Under the pieces are notes generated by a model that did no database searches, was not told the DNA's origin, and worked only from the letters and a program-made list of their open reading frames with translations. From positions 94,200 through 158,199 of the forward strand of contig NZ_JACSWB010000164.1 in assembly GCF_016888135.1 (NCBI RefSeq): a stretch of 64,000 bases of DNA, read 5' to 3'. This document shows positions 1 through 8,986 of the stretch, piece by piece; the stretch's first letter is position 1; the number at the start of each line of letters is the position of its first letter. The translations under genes were made by a program, and so were the position numbers. The DNA is from Leptolyngbya sp. CCY15150 (GTDB lineage Bacteria > Cyanobacteriota > Cyanobacteriia > RECH01).

Positions 1-88
1 CGATCGCTGAACCCCAGCCTGTCCGCCCCGTGCGGCGAGGGGTGACCATTGCTCCCAAAACGGGGATTCGTGCCCGGCTTATGACCTC

Positions 89-1228
89 TCAAAACAAGGG
101 CACGTACATATCGACGCCGATGCCGAACACCGTGCCATCAAAGTTGACAGAATGATCGGTAGAGTTGCCTAGGCTATAGCCGCCGTAGAGCAGGACGCGG
201 GTGCGGCGGTTGAGATCGTAGGTCAACTCTGCCACCAGTTGGTGGTAGGCATCTAGGCGATCGCGCTGGGTAAAGTCCACATAGGTAAACCGGTAGTCTA
301 GACCTACCGCCAGATCGGGCTGTAAGGCATGACTGAGACGTGCGCCTAGGGACTGAATCACCCGACTGCGATCGCTCGGATCCGCAATGCTCCAACGGGC
401 TTGATAGGTACTGCTGACGACCAGATCATCAGCTAGATCGTGCTGCCAAGACACCAGTACCCGAGGTGAATGATCGTTCAAAAAGCGATCGCCGCTGTCG
501 GAGTCAAAAAGCTGGCGGTTGGCCCAGTCCGCCGTAATCGATACCTGATTGGACAGATCATGGCGCACCCCAGCCTGAAGCCGCAGATCGTGGTAGTTGA
601 GGTCGGTCAAGGTGCCGTAGCGGGAGATGCCACCTTCCACGGCCGCAATCAGACTTGTATTGGCACTCAGCGGCTGTTGGGCATAAAGCCCTAGGCTAGG
701 GCGCAGGATCCCGTCATCGCTGGGATCGCGATCCTCCAGCAAAATGTTGTCGCTGCGAAAGTAATGCACGTCCATGACCAAGAACAGGCTGGGACGCGTG
801 GAGCGAGGCGGGGTGGTGTCGCGTAACCGCAAGGTGCCTAGTTCTGGATCCTCAACGGTGGGGGAAGGGGCGATCGCCTCGTTGTCATGTTCGGGTTCAT
901 CCATGCTTTCGGTCACCGGAGCCTCTATGGGCTCGGCGATCGGCTCCACTTCTTGAAGACGCAGGATGCCCAGTTCTGGATCGGCGAGGGATGGCACGTC
1001 AGCGATCTGATCGGCCTCTGCGGCAGGTTGTTCTGGAGGGTGAACCGCTTCTGTACCGTGAGCGGTGGCACCCAGAGTTAGCCATAGCCCGAGTACAAGG
1101 CTCAGGCATCGGAATCGGTGGACAACAGGATGATGACGGCCGTCATGCAGGGGAGACTGACGGGTTGCTGCACTATTCAAAGCCTCTACTCCTTGCCCTA
1201 GGGGGATATGCGTCCGCCCCGTATCCAC
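89..1228 (-). CDS. Predicted outer-membrane beta-barrel-like protein
   Basis: The protein has a hydrophobic signal-like stretch near residues 40-60 (LVLGLWLTLGATAHG). An acidic, proline-rich linker follows, and then about 230 residues of alternating polar and hydrophobic strands ending in an aromatic residue (VPLF). That pattern is typical of an outer-membrane barrel. The linker carries two copies of a short motif, DPELGILRLQ and DPELGTLRLR. The longest frame starts with GTG; a TTG at 1180 lies 8 nt downstream of an AAGGAG sequence and may be the real start, placing the signal peptide closer to the N-terminus. It lies downstream of the FecR-domain gene on the same strand, so the two may be co-transcribed. 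I do not recognise a named family. The barrel assignment is inferred from pattern and is moderately sure. Confidence 0.7.
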   Translation of the reverse strand: MDTGRTHIPLGQGVEALNSAATRQSPLHDGRHHPVVHRFRCLSLVLGLWLTLGATAHGTEAVHPPEQPAAEADQIADVPSLADPELGILRLQEVEPIAEPIEAPVTESMDEPEHDNEAIAPSPTVEDPELGTLRLRDTTPPRSTRPSLFLVMDVHYFRSDNILLEDRDPSDDGILRPSLGLYAQQPLSANTSLIAAVEGGISRYGTLTDLNYHDLRLQAGVRHDLSNQVSITADWANRQLFDSDSGDRFLNDHSPRVLVSWQHDLADDLVVSSTYQARWSIADPSDRSRVIQSLGARLSHALQPDLAVGLDYRFTYVDFTQRDRLDAYHQLVAELTYDLNRRTRVLLYGGYSLGNSTDHSVNFDGTVFGIGVDMYVPLF

Positions 1229-1329
1229 CGACAGGGCTCAGTCCTCACACAAGATGGAGGATCGCAAAACCGTCATCCTAGATTGTCAAAAACCAGGAGG
1301 AATTGCGATCCCGCTCAATCTTAGCTGAT

Positions 1330-2625
1330 TTAGTTTCGACCGCCTCTTCCACCAGGAAAGCCATCGTCCACACCACCTCCCTGACCAGGAAAACCATCGT
1401 CTACGCCTTGTCCTTGACCAGGGAAGTCTCGGTCTGGAAGTTCACCCAGACCTGAATCGGGGTCGGTAGGGCGATCGGGGCGATCGGGACGGTCAGGTCG
1501 GTCGGGACGGTCAGGGCGATCGGGACGATCGGGACGGTCAGGTCGATCGGGACGATCGCTAGGACGTTCTCCTAAACCAGGAGTTCCATCTGGATTACCA
1601 CCGCGAACATCTCGGTCATCGCGATTCATTGGGTCAGAGCGATCGGGTCGATTGGGGCGATTGCCTTGGTTAGAGCGAGCGGGTTGGTTGGGAGTATTAG
1701 CATTGGGATCATCCGCAGGCCGATCGCGCTGGTCTTGATTCACCTCCCCAGACTCCCGCAAGGTCTCGCGGTTGGTGCGCGTGCTGCGATCGCTGGTTCT
1801 ACGGTTCGATGAAGGCACAACAAAGGGTTGCCGCGCAAAGTCGGGCATGTCTAAATCTGTGGGCATCTCGTCGCCATTACTGGGCGGCAGCAGCACAAAC
1901 GTTGGGGTATCGATCGCCCCCTCGGCATCCACGGGCTCGTAGGCATCCAACGCCTCTTGCATTTCCTGTTGAACAAGGGCGATCGCTTCATCGTTGCTGA
2001 CCGGCTCATCCGTCGGCGAAAATCCCTGCATCAGGGCGCTAGTTTCATGGAATAGATCGAGGTCAAAGGTGTAGACCGCATCGAGGCGATCGCCCACCGC
2101 CACCGCCATCTGCCCCGCCTCCAGCTCCCACACCTGGGATCCATCGGTGCTGTAGGCCCGAATGCCACTATTGGTCAGCGCGCCAATGAGGGTGGTGTCA
2201 CTCTCTTCGATGTAGCGCACAAAGAGAGCCGAGCCCTGGATGCCAGCGGCGGCGTTGGGTGTACGAATATAGGTACTGCCCTGTCCGGGGGGAACCAACA
2301 GGAGTACCGTGCCATTGGATAGGGAAAAGTTGCGGGTGCCGGGGGTAAACCAGAAAATTACCTGTTCACCCATGCGGCCTAGGGAGCCGTCATTGAAGCG
2401 CAGTTCGGCCAAGGAGGATTGCCCCGTGGTAAGACCATCGCCAGGGGCCATCGTGTCAGAAATCCGAGCCGCCCGAGAGTTGCCGTCTTGCAAAATAAGC
2501 TGCACTCGGTTTTGTATCGACTCAACCGTAGCGCGGGTGAGAGCCGTTTGAGCAGCCGCAGGACTGGGTATGGCGAGTAGGCTGCAACCTACTGCGACGA
2601 GGAGTGAAATTGGGCGACGAAGCAT
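1330..2625 (-). CDS. Secreted FecR-domain protein with Arg-Pro-Asp repeat tail
   Basis: The start ATG at 2625 follows AGGAGA by about 9 nt and gives a 431-residue protein with a clear signal peptide (ISLLVAVGCSLLAIPSPAAA). Residues about 30-190 match the FecR-type domain found in cyanobacterial exported proteins, with motifs such as MAPGDGLTTGQSSLAELRF and TPNAAAGIQGSALFV. The C-terminal third is low complexity: a basic/acidic linker, about ten RPD units near residues 350-385, then two to three FPGQG-VDDG units. FecR domains act in surface signalling or in carbohydrate and protein binding; here no sigma factor or TonB receptor is adjacent, so classical Fec signalling is unlikely. The barrel protein gene follows 101 bp downstream on the same strand. 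Function is unknown beyond a periplasmic or surface location. Confidence 0.8.
   Translation of the reverse strand: MLRRPISLLVAVGCSLLAIPSPAAAQTALTRATVESIQNRVQLILQDGNSRAARISDTMAPGDGLTTGQSSLAELRFNDGSLGRMGEQVIFWFTPGTRNFSLSNGTVLLLVPPGQGSTYIRTPNAAAGIQGSALFVRYIEESDTTLIGALTNSGIRAYSTDGSQVWELEAGQMAVAVGDRLDAVYTFDLDLFHETSALMQGFSPTDEPVSNDEAIALVQQEMQEALDAYEPVDAEGAIDTPTFVLLPPSNGDEMPTDLDMPDFARQPFVVPSSNRRTSDRSTRTNRETLRESGEVNQDQRDRPADDPNANTPNQPARSNQGNRPNRPDRSDPMNRDDRDVRGGNPDGTPGLGERPSDRPDRPDRPDRPDRPDRPDRPDRPDRPDRPTDPDSGLGELPDRDFPGQGQGVDDGFPGQGGGVDDGFPGGRGGRN
1469..1559 (-). repeat. 9-bp tandem repeat encoding RPD units
   Basis: A run of 9-bp units, mostly GGGCGATCG, GGACGGTCA or GGACGATCG on the + strand, encodes successive Arg-Pro-Asp triplets in the FecR-domain protein. 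Several units contain CGATCG, the core of HIP1. It is in frame and likely to vary in copy number by slippage. Confidence 0.85.
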
Positions 2626-3000
2626 AGCTAATCTCCTAGGCACTGAGTATAGGTGAAATCGCGATCGCACCAATGATTCAAGCGGAACATCACTGCATAG
2701 GTAGACATCTTCGGCACCGACTTGAAGTTGTTAAGGATCTAGTGATTGGAGGGACAACACACCGAGAACGATTCCGTTGATGATGGCATCGATCAACATC
2801 TACATCAGTAAATATCTATGTATGGCCGTTGAGACCACTAGCTTTTATGATGCAAGATTAGCCCTAGTTGTTCCATGGGGTTGTACTCCCAAACACTAGG
2901 GGCGATCGCCCCATACCCCTTCATACAAGTCTTCCTACTCGATTCTAGACATTCCAGACTATGAGCTATCCATTCTGAAATTTTGCTTCTCTAGTTGTAG

Positions 3001-3094
3001 GGCGCTGTTAGGCGCAGCCGTAACGCACCGCCCCAGTCCAAACCGTCACATTCCCGGATTAAGGTGCTGTTAGGCGTAGCCGTAACGCACCGCT
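3001..3094. repeat. Two copies of a 32-bp intergenic repeat
   Basis: Nearly identical copies lie at 3001-3032 and 3063-3094, 62 bp apart. Their core is GCTGTTAGGCGYAGCCGTAA followed by CGCACCGC, and they differ at only a few positions. A related, diverged sequence lies at 33160-33208. Repeats with this wording are common in cyanobacterial intergenic DNA. Confidence 0.8.
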
Positions 3095-3169
3095 TCGTAA
3101 GGTGTTGACGCATGATACTGTGCCCATGTATCGCCCCATCCAGTTTTTCTACTCATCATCAAGCCCATG

Positions 3170-3220
3170 CCAAAACAAACAAACCTTCGGCGGTCAGAGA
3201 ATAACTCTAACCGCCGAAGG
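3170..3220 (-). terminator. Rho-independent terminator of ilvD
   Basis: An 11-bp perfect stem pairs 3184-3194 with 3210-3220 (CCTTCGGCGGT with ACCGCCGAAGG). An inner AGAG/CTCT stem may extend it. Read on the minus strand, the hairpin is followed by TTTGTTTGTTTT. It lies 37 bp past the ilvD stop codon. Confidence 0.88.
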
Positions 3221-3256
3221 ATCAGTCTATGGCTATGGCTACTACCTTGAGTCTGT

Positions 3257-4942
3257 TTAGAACAGGTTCAAATCGGTGACGGCACCTAGGCTGCTGGACG
3301 ACACCAGCTTGGCATATTTGGCCAACACGCCACGGGTGTAGCGTGGTGCAGGAGGCTGCCACTGGGCTCGACGCTGGGCCAGTTCCTCGTCAGAAACATG
3401 CACCTGTAGCAGACGCGCATCAGCATCAATAGTAATCGTGTCACCTTCTTGAACCAGAGCAATGGTGCCTCCTACATAGGCTTCCGGAGCCACGTGCCCC
3501 ACCACCATGCCGTAGGTACCGCCGGAGAAGCGTCCGTCGGTAATTAGGCCCACGGAGTCTCCCAAGCCCGCGCCGATGATGGCGGAGGTTGGGGCCAACA
3601 TTTCCCGCATCCCCGGACCACCCCGCGGCCCTTCGTAACGGACGACGATCACATTCCCCGCCTGGATCTTGCCAGCAAGGATGGCGGCTAGACAGTCTTC
3701 TTCAGATTCAAAGACGCGGGCGGGCCCGGTGATTTTGCGTTTTTTAATGCCGGTGAGTTTGGCGACAGCTCCCTCGGTTGCCAAGTTGCCCTTGAGGATG
3801 CCTAGGTGCCCAGCGGTATACATGGGCTTGTCCCAAGGACGGATCACGTCTTGATCGGCGGCGGGTTCGTCGGGTATGTCTTGGAGCAGCTCGGCTATGG
3901 TCTGTCCGGTGATCGTCAGGGCATCGCCATGCAGGAGCCCTTTCACCAACAGCATTTTCATGACTTGGGGAATGCCGCCGGCCCGGTGTAGATCGGTGGC
4001 GACGTAGCGCCCAGAGGGTTTTAGATCACAGAGGACGGGTACCCGCGCCCGGATGGTTTCAAAGTCATCGAGGGTGAGAGGCACGCCCATGGTGGAAGCG
4101 ATCGCCAATAGGTGTAGCACAGAGTTGGTGGAACCACCCACGGCCATAATTACGGAAATGGCGTTTTCAAAGGCTTGGCGGGTGAGGACTTGGCTGGGTA
4201 AGATCTGCTGCCGAATGGCGTTGACCAAGGCATGGGCCGATTTTTCGGCGCTCTCCGCCTTCTCCGCATCTTCCGCCGCCATGGTGGAAGAATACATCAG
4301 GCTCATGCCCATGGCTTCAAAGGCTGAGGACATGGTGTTGGCGGTATACATGCCGCCGCAGGAGCCAGCACCGGGGCAGGCATGTTTCTCCACCGCCATC
4401 AGTTGCTCGTCGCCAATTTTGCCAGCGCTATATTCACCCACGGCTTCAAAGGCGCTGACCACCGTTAGGTCTTTGCCGTCTAGATGACCGGGTTTGATGG
4501 TACCGCCGTAGACGAAGATGGCGGGAATGTTCAGGCGCGCCATGGCAATCATGGCACCGGGCATGTTTTTATCACAGCCACCAATGGCCAAGACTCCATC
4601 TAAACTTTGTCCGTTGCACACGGTTTCGATAGAATCGGCAATCACATCCCGCGATACTAGGGAATATTTCATCCCTTCGGTGCCCATGGAAATGCCGTCA
4701 CTGATGGTGATGGTGCCAAAGAGCTGAGGCATCCCGCCGGCTGCCCGCGCCCCTGCTTCGGCCCGCAGCGCTAGGTCATTGATACCCATGTTGCAGGGGG
4801 TGATGGTGCTATAGCCATTGGCGATGCCGATGATCGGCTTGATGAAATCTGAATCTTGGAAGCCAACCGCTCGCAGCATGGCGCGGTTTGGGGTGCGCTG
4901 CACGCCCTGGGTCACAACTTGGCTTCTACGATTTTCTGGCAT
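3257..4942 (-). CDS. ilvD: Dihydroxy-acid dehydratase
   Basis: IlvD dehydrates 2,3-dihydroxy-isovalerate or -methylvalerate to the 2-keto acids in valine, leucine and isoleucine synthesis. It acts in the cytoplasm and needs an iron-sulfur cluster and Mg2+. The 561-residue length is normal for the family. The signature segments are present: [10 protein letters not shown] and [16 protein letters not shown] (cluster cysteines), [12 protein letters not shown], and [15 protein letters not shown] near the C-terminus. The ATG is preceded by AAGGA. It is monocistronic, with its own terminator, and divergent from the radical-SAM gene at 5232. No truncation or missing key residue is seen. Confidence 0.97.
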   Translation of the reverse strand: MPENRRSQVVTQGVQRTPNRAMLRAVGFQDSDFIKPIIGIANGYSTITPCNMGINDLALRAEAGARAAGGMPQLFGTITISDGISMGTEGMKYSLVSRDVIADSIETVCNGQSLDGVLAIGGCDKNMPGAMIAMARLNIPAIFVYGGTIKPGHLDGKDLTVVSAFEAVGEYSAGKIGDEQLMAVEKHACPGAGSCGGMYTANTMSSAFEAMGMSLMYSSTMAAEDAEKAESAEKSAHALVNAIRQQILPSQVLTRQAFENAISVIMAVGGSTNSVLHLLAIASTMGVPLTLDDFETIRARVPVLCDLKPSGRYVATDLHRAGGIPQVMKMLLVKGLLHGDALTITGQTIAELLQDIPDEPAADQDVIRPWDKPMYTAGHLGILKGNLATEGAVAKLTGIKKRKITGPARVFESEEDCLAAILAGKIQAGNVIVVRYEGPRGGPGMREMLAPTSAIIGAGLGDSVGLITDGRFSGGTYGMVVGHVAPEAYVGGTIALVQEGDTITIDADARLLQVHVSDEELAQRRAQWQPPAPRYTRGVLAKYAKLVSSSSLGAVTDLNLF

Positions 4943-5188
4943 GGCGTTTTTCCTTCAAAAATGAATGTGTGCCGACGTTCTCCCAGGGGTGGCGGGAAGA
5001 GCGAGATGCGGCTCTCCAACCAGCAAGGTGCCAACCATGGGCAGCTTCGGCGATCGCAAATAAACTGTGGCTGACTGTGGCGAATACTGGGATGATCGGC
5101 CGCGATCGCCCCTGGATTTCTTCCTTTAGTGTAAAGCGACTCGGTCTCTCACTTGCCAGAGTTTCGGGCACAATAAATAATGAAGGGT

Positions 5189-5206
5189 CTTGCGCGGTTG
5201 CGCAAG
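5189..5206 (+). promoter_or_regulatory. Hairpin in the leader of the PDZ/radical-SAM gene
   Basis: A perfect 7-bp inverted repeat, CTTGCGC-GGTT-GCGCAAG, ends 25 bp before the ATG at 5232. It has no T-run, so it is not a terminator. It could be an operator or an mRNA structure; its role is unknown. Confidence 0.5.
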
Positions 5207-5231
5207 GGCCGATGTTGTCTAGGGAAGTCCT

Positions 5232-6611
5232 ATGAGTTCGTCTACGATTCGCCCTGCTCGGATTAGCCATGTGTTGCCCGACTCCATCGCTGCTGAGATT
5301 GGGTTTGCACCGGGGGATGCGATCGTATCCATTAACGGTCAAGCGCCGCGAGATTTGATCGATTATCAGTTTCTCTGTGCCGATGAGGTGCTGGAATTGG
5401 AGGTATTGGATGGGAAAGGGCGATCGCACCGGATTGAAATCGAGAAAGACTACGATGATGACCTAGGTCTGGCCTTTGAAACGGCGCTGTTTGATGGATT
5501 GATCCAGTGCAACAACCGCTGTCCCTTTTGCTTTATTGACCAACAGCCGCCGGGCCTGCGGGATACGCTGTATCTCAAAGATGATGACTACCGCCTCAGC
5601 TTTCTCTACGGCAGCTATCTCACCCTCACGAATCTGGGACAGCGGGAGTGGGATCGGATTGCCCAGATGCGTCTGTCGCCGCTCTATGTCTCGGTTCATG
5701 CCACGGAGCCGGATGTCCGCAGTCGGCTGCTGAAAAATCCCCGTGCTGGTCAGTTGATGGATCAACTACGCTGGTTCCAAGAGCAGCGGCTGCAAATCCA
5801 TGCCCAGGTGGTGGTTTGTCCGGGGATCAATGATGGCGACCATCTGACCCGCACCTTGACCGATCTAGCCTCGTTCCACCAGGGTGACCTGCCCACCGTG
5901 ATTTCCGCAGCCGTGGTGCCCGTAGGCATGACTCGCTTCCGCCCCGATGAGGATGAACTAACGCCGGTGACGCCGGATATCGCTCGCCAGGTGATCGCCC
6001 AAGTGCAGGATCTACAGGCTCAGTTTCAGGATCGCTTGGACTCCACCTTTGCCTGGCTGGCAGACGAATGGTTTTTGATTGGGCAAGCGCCTCTGCCGCC
6101 GGAGTCGCACTATGAAGACTACCCGCAAATTGGCAACGGTGTCGGGTCTATCCGTCTGTTTCTCAAGGAGTTTGACGAGGTGGCGGTTGACCTCCCCGAT
6201 CGCCTCCCCAGTCCGCGCACCTTCACCTGGGTGGTGGGTAATGCGGTGGAGACGGCTTTTCAGCCCTTGGTGCAGCGGCTGAACCAGGTTGATGGTCTTA
6301 CGGTCAATCTTGTGGCGATCGCCAGCCGCTATTGGGGACAGGAGATTAGCGTTACGGGGTTAATTACCGGCCAGGATATTCAAGCGGTGTTGCGATCGCA
6401 GCCCCTGGGGGATGGCATTCTTTTGCCCACTCTGATGCTCAAGCATGGCGAAACGCGCTTTCTCGATGACAGTACGGTAGAGGAGCTGGCCCAAGCGCTG
6501 AAGACGCCCATTTGGCTGATTGACGATCTGGATGCCCTGATCGATTGCTGTAGTGGCGCAGAGGGCGATCGCGTCACCTGCATTCGTCCAGAAGCGATCG
6601 CTGTATCCTAA
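5232..6611 (+). CDS. PDZ / radical-SAM / DUF512 protein (cyanobacterial TIGR03279-like family)
   Basis: The N-terminal 60 residues resemble a PDZ domain (ISHVLPDSIAAEIGFAPGDA, VSINGQ). A cysteine cluster, C93-x3-C97-x2-C100 (CNNRCPFCF), matches the radical-SAM [4Fe-4S] motif. The C-terminal half matches the DUF512 region (YPQIGNGVGSIR; later WLIDDLDALIDCC). This three-part architecture is conserved in cyanobacteria and annotated as a putative Fe-S oxidoreductase; the reaction is unknown. The ATG follows AGGGAAG by 6 nt. The gene is divergent from ilvD and alone in its transcription unit. Confidence 0.88.
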   Translation: MSSSTIRPARISHVLPDSIAAEIGFAPGDAIVSINGQAPRDLIDYQFLCADEVLELEVLDGKGRSHRIEIEKDYDDDLGLAFETALFDGLIQCNNRCPFCFIDQQPPGLRDTLYLKDDDYRLSFLYGSYLTLTNLGQREWDRIAQMRLSPLYVSVHATEPDVRSRLLKNPRAGQLMDQLRWFQEQRLQIHAQVVVCPGINDGDHLTRTLTDLASFHQGDLPTVISAAVVPVGMTRFRPDEDELTPVTPDIARQVIAQVQDLQAQFQDRLDSTFAWLADEWFLIGQAPLPPESHYEDYPQIGNGVGSIRLFLKEFDEVAVDLPDRLPSPRTFTWVVGNAVETAFQPLVQRLNQVDGLTVNLVAIASRYWGQEISVTGLITGQDIQAVLRSQPLGDGILLPTLMLKHGETRFLDDSTVEELAQALKTPIWLIDDLDALIDCCSGAEGDRVTCIRPEAIAVS

Positions 6612-6904
6612 GGTTCGCTGGGGATGTCTGCTGGGGGCGTTCGTTGCTGTCCCCTAGAAATTTGTGCCAAGGCTGGGTGTTTCTTCAAGAGGTAAGTTAT
6701 GGTGTCCATAGAAGGGGGCCTTGAGTCGTTTTAGAGAGATAGGAGAGACTTCATCACTACTCCTTGACATGGATTTGAAACTGAGGTTGATCCCGTCCTG
6801 ATCTGGATGACTGCCTTGGAACTAATGAACGATAGGCATGTAGTTGGATGAAGACAATCGTCTGATTGTCTAGTTGCACCACTCCGCCAGCTCTGGAGAT
6901 TTGA

Positions 6905-8767
6905 ATGTTAATTGGTGGGCGATACGACATTATTCGATCGCTGGGTCGAGGCAGTTTTGGTAAAACATTCCTGGCTACCGACACGTTTCGACGCGGTAGC
7001 CCCAAGTGTGTTGTTAAGAAATTTCAGCCCCAATCGACCTTGCCCTCGCTGCTCGGCCATGTGCGTGAGCTGTTTGAACAAGAGGCCCAGCGCCTCTATG
7101 AACTCAGTACCCACGACCAAATTCCTAGCCTGCTCGATCACTTAGAGCAGAGCGGTGAGTTTTACATTGTTCAAACCCTGATTGATGGCAATGATCTCCG
7201 GCAGTCCTTTGCTCTCGGTAGCCGCTGGGATGAAAAAAGTGTTGTATCCCTGATGCACGAGATTCTGGAGATTCTCGCGGTCGTTCACAGCCACCACATG
7301 ATCCACCAAGACGTGGCTCCCCAGAATCTGATTCGTCGCTGGACGGATAAGCGGCTGGTGCTGATTGGGTTTGGCAGTATGAAGGCGATCCGCAATATGA
7401 TGCTGACGCCCGAGGGAACGCCCTACTTCACTCGTCCTGTGGGCACGTCGGGCTATATGCCCAAGGAGCAAGTTGAAGGACAGCCCCAGGAGGCTAGCGA
7501 CCTCTACGCGGTGGGGATGCTGGGCATTCAAGCTATGACCGGGTATTTGCCCAATCAACTGCCGCGCCATTCTGCCACCCTAGATATTGACTGGTATGAC
7601 CAAGCGCCGTTGGTGAGCCCCATGCTGCGGCGGGTGTTGGATAAACTGGTGCGCTACGAGGTGGGCGATCGCTATCAGTCTGTAGCAGAGGTGGTTGCCG
7701 ACCTACCCGATCCGCCGACCCGCCCAGCGCCGCCCATCCAGCCCATTGCGGTGAGTATTGACTTAGACAGTTTGGTGGAAAAGCCGGTGCCGCCACCACC
7801 GCCCAAACGCCGCACGTGGAGTCTGGCGATCGCCCCGCAGTTTGCCTTTGTCCACGATTTTTCGGAAGGGCTAGCGGCGGTGGTCAAAGAAGGGCAACTG
7901 GGCTATGTCGATCCAGCGGGGGCGATCGTCATTCCCCCGCAGTTTGAGTTCAACTGGATCAATAGCCTGCGGGAAGGCGCGTACCAGTTTTCGGAAGGGC
8001 TGGCCCGGGTGGCGGTTGGCCATGCCTGGGGCTATATCAACAAGCTTGGAAAGGTTGTGATTGCGGCCCAGTTTGACGGAGCCGAGAATTTCCATGATGG
8101 CCTAGCGCGGGTGGAACAGAACCACCACTATGGCTATATCAATCCCCAAGGTGAGCCGGTGATTCCGGTGCAGTATGCCAGCGCCGCCCAACGGTTCAGC
8201 GAGTCCTTGGCCCATGTGGAATCGGATCAGCGCCACGGCTACATTAACGCCGCTGGACATTTTGTGATTGCGCCCCAGTTTGACAGTGCCGATCATTTCA
8301 ACGAAGGGCTAGCCCGCATTACCCTCAATCATAAATATGGCTTCATCGACAAGACAGGAGCGATCGTCATCCCCGCCGAGTTTGACGTGGCCCACACCTT
8401 CCGCCAAGGTCTAGCTCGGGTGCGCATTGACGAGCGCTATGGCTATATCAAACCCAATGGCGACCTAGCAATCCCTGCCCAGTTTGACGACACCTTTAGC
8501 TTCACGGAAGGTCTGGCCCTCGTGCGCAACCACGATCGCTACGGGTTTATCGATCCCTCAGGGGCGATCGCTATTCCGCTGCAGTATGAAGACGCCTACC
8601 CCTTTTCTGAAGGCTTAGCTGCGGTCAAGCTAGATCAAAAATGGGGCTATATCAATGCCCAGGGCAAAGTCTTAGTTGAGCCCATCTACGAGGATGCGCG
8701 TTCCTTCCAAGACGGCCTAGCCGCTGTGCAGCAGGATGGTCTATGGGGCTATCTGCGAGAAGACTAG
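6905..8767 (+). CDS. Ser/Thr-kinase-like protein with nine WG repeats; probable pseudokinase
   Basis: Residues 1-265 have the kinase fold: glycine loop LGRGSFGKTFLA (about 13-24), Lys38/39 in CVVKKF, catalytic-loop HQDVAPQN (His134-Asp136, Asn141) and a GYMPKEQ activation-segment end. The magnesium-binding DFG motif reads IGFGS: Gly155 replaces the aspartate, which argues for weak or absent phosphotransfer. The HRD arginine is Gln. A proline-rich linker (about 270-300) leads to nine WG-type repeats of about 35 residues, each with F-x-EGLA-x-V and W/Y-GYI elements, running to the end. WG repeats are thought to mediate protein binding. No transmembrane segment is evident, so it is probably cytoplasmic. 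It is a single-gene unit with no RBS-based alternative start. Confidence 0.9.
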   Translation: MLIGGRYDIIRSLGRGSFGKTFLATDTFRRGSPKCVVKKFQPQSTLPSLLGHVRELFEQEAQRLYELSTHDQIPSLLDHLEQSGEFYIVQTLIDGNDLRQSFALGSRWDEKSVVSLMHEILEILAVVHSHHMIHQDVAPQNLIRRWTDKRLVLIGFGSMKAIRNMMLTPEGTPYFTRPVGTSGYMPKEQVEGQPQEASDLYAVGMLGIQAMTGYLPNQLPRHSATLDIDWYDQAPLVSPMLRRVLDKLVRYEVGDRYQSVAEVVADLPDPPTRPAPPIQPIAVSIDLDSLVEKPVPPPPPKRRTWSLAIAPQFAFVHDFSEGLAAVVKEGQLGYVDPAGAIVIPPQFEFNWINSLREGAYQFSEGLARVAVGHAWGYINKLGKVVIAAQFDGAENFHDGLARVEQNHHYGYINPQGEPVIPVQYASAAQRFSESLAHVESDQRHGYINAAGHFVIAPQFDSADHFNEGLARITLNHKYGFIDKTGAIVIPAEFDVAHTFRQGLARVRIDERYGYIKPNGDLAIPAQFDDTFSFTEGLALVRNHDRYGFIDPSGAIAIPLQYEDAYPFSEGLAAVKLDQKWGYINAQGKVLVEPIYEDARSFQDGLAAVQQDGLWGYLRED

Positions 8768-8862
8768 AGCCCCATGGGCCATGAGAGGCATGAGGCTGAG
8801 CGCATCAGTGGGAAGACGTAACGATGGGCAGGCGTTGAGTGACGTCAAGCTCCAATTCTCAT

Positions 8863-8938
8863 GAGCAGAGGGCTGGGCGGAGTCACAACTCGGCAGCGTT
8901 CCTTCTGAGCAGAGGGTTGAGCGGAGTCGAAACCCGGC
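8863..8938. repeat. Two 32-bp imperfect direct repeats, period 44 bp
   Basis: GAGCAGAGGG(C/T)TG(G/A)GCGGAGTC is followed by (A/G)(C/A)AA and C(T/C)CGGC. Copies lie at 8863-8894 and 8907-8938, between the kinase-like gene and the convergent gene at 8987. A shorter relative (TTGAGCGATGTCGAAACCC) lies at 29508-29526. Confidence 0.75.
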
Positions 8939-8986
8939 CGCTTTCATGCAATAGAGTCCACGACCTAGCATCTCTGGGGATGACGG

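Larger units (their letters stand above)
2626..3256. other. 631-bp intergenic region between FecR gene and ilvD
   Basis: No coding sequence is supported here. The left part, up to about 2990, should hold the promoter of the FecR-domain gene; I could not assign -35/-10 boxes with confidence. The right part holds two copies of a 32-bp repeat (3001-3094) and the ilvD terminator (3170-3220). Confidence 0.6.

Noticed and set aside
1469..1559. Possible CRISPR-like short repeats
   Set aside because: The 9-bp units have no spacers, are in frame and encode an Arg-Pro-Asp tract.
4053..4487. A 144-residue plus-strand open frame inside ilvD
   Set aside because: It lies wholly antisense to a conserved ilvD segment and has no start context or family resemblance.
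4926..5429. A 167-residue minus-strand open frame crossing the ilvD start and the radical-SAM gene
   Set aside because: It overlaps two well-supported genes, has no recognisable motif and has a composition expected of antisense translation. The region needs to hold divergent promoters.
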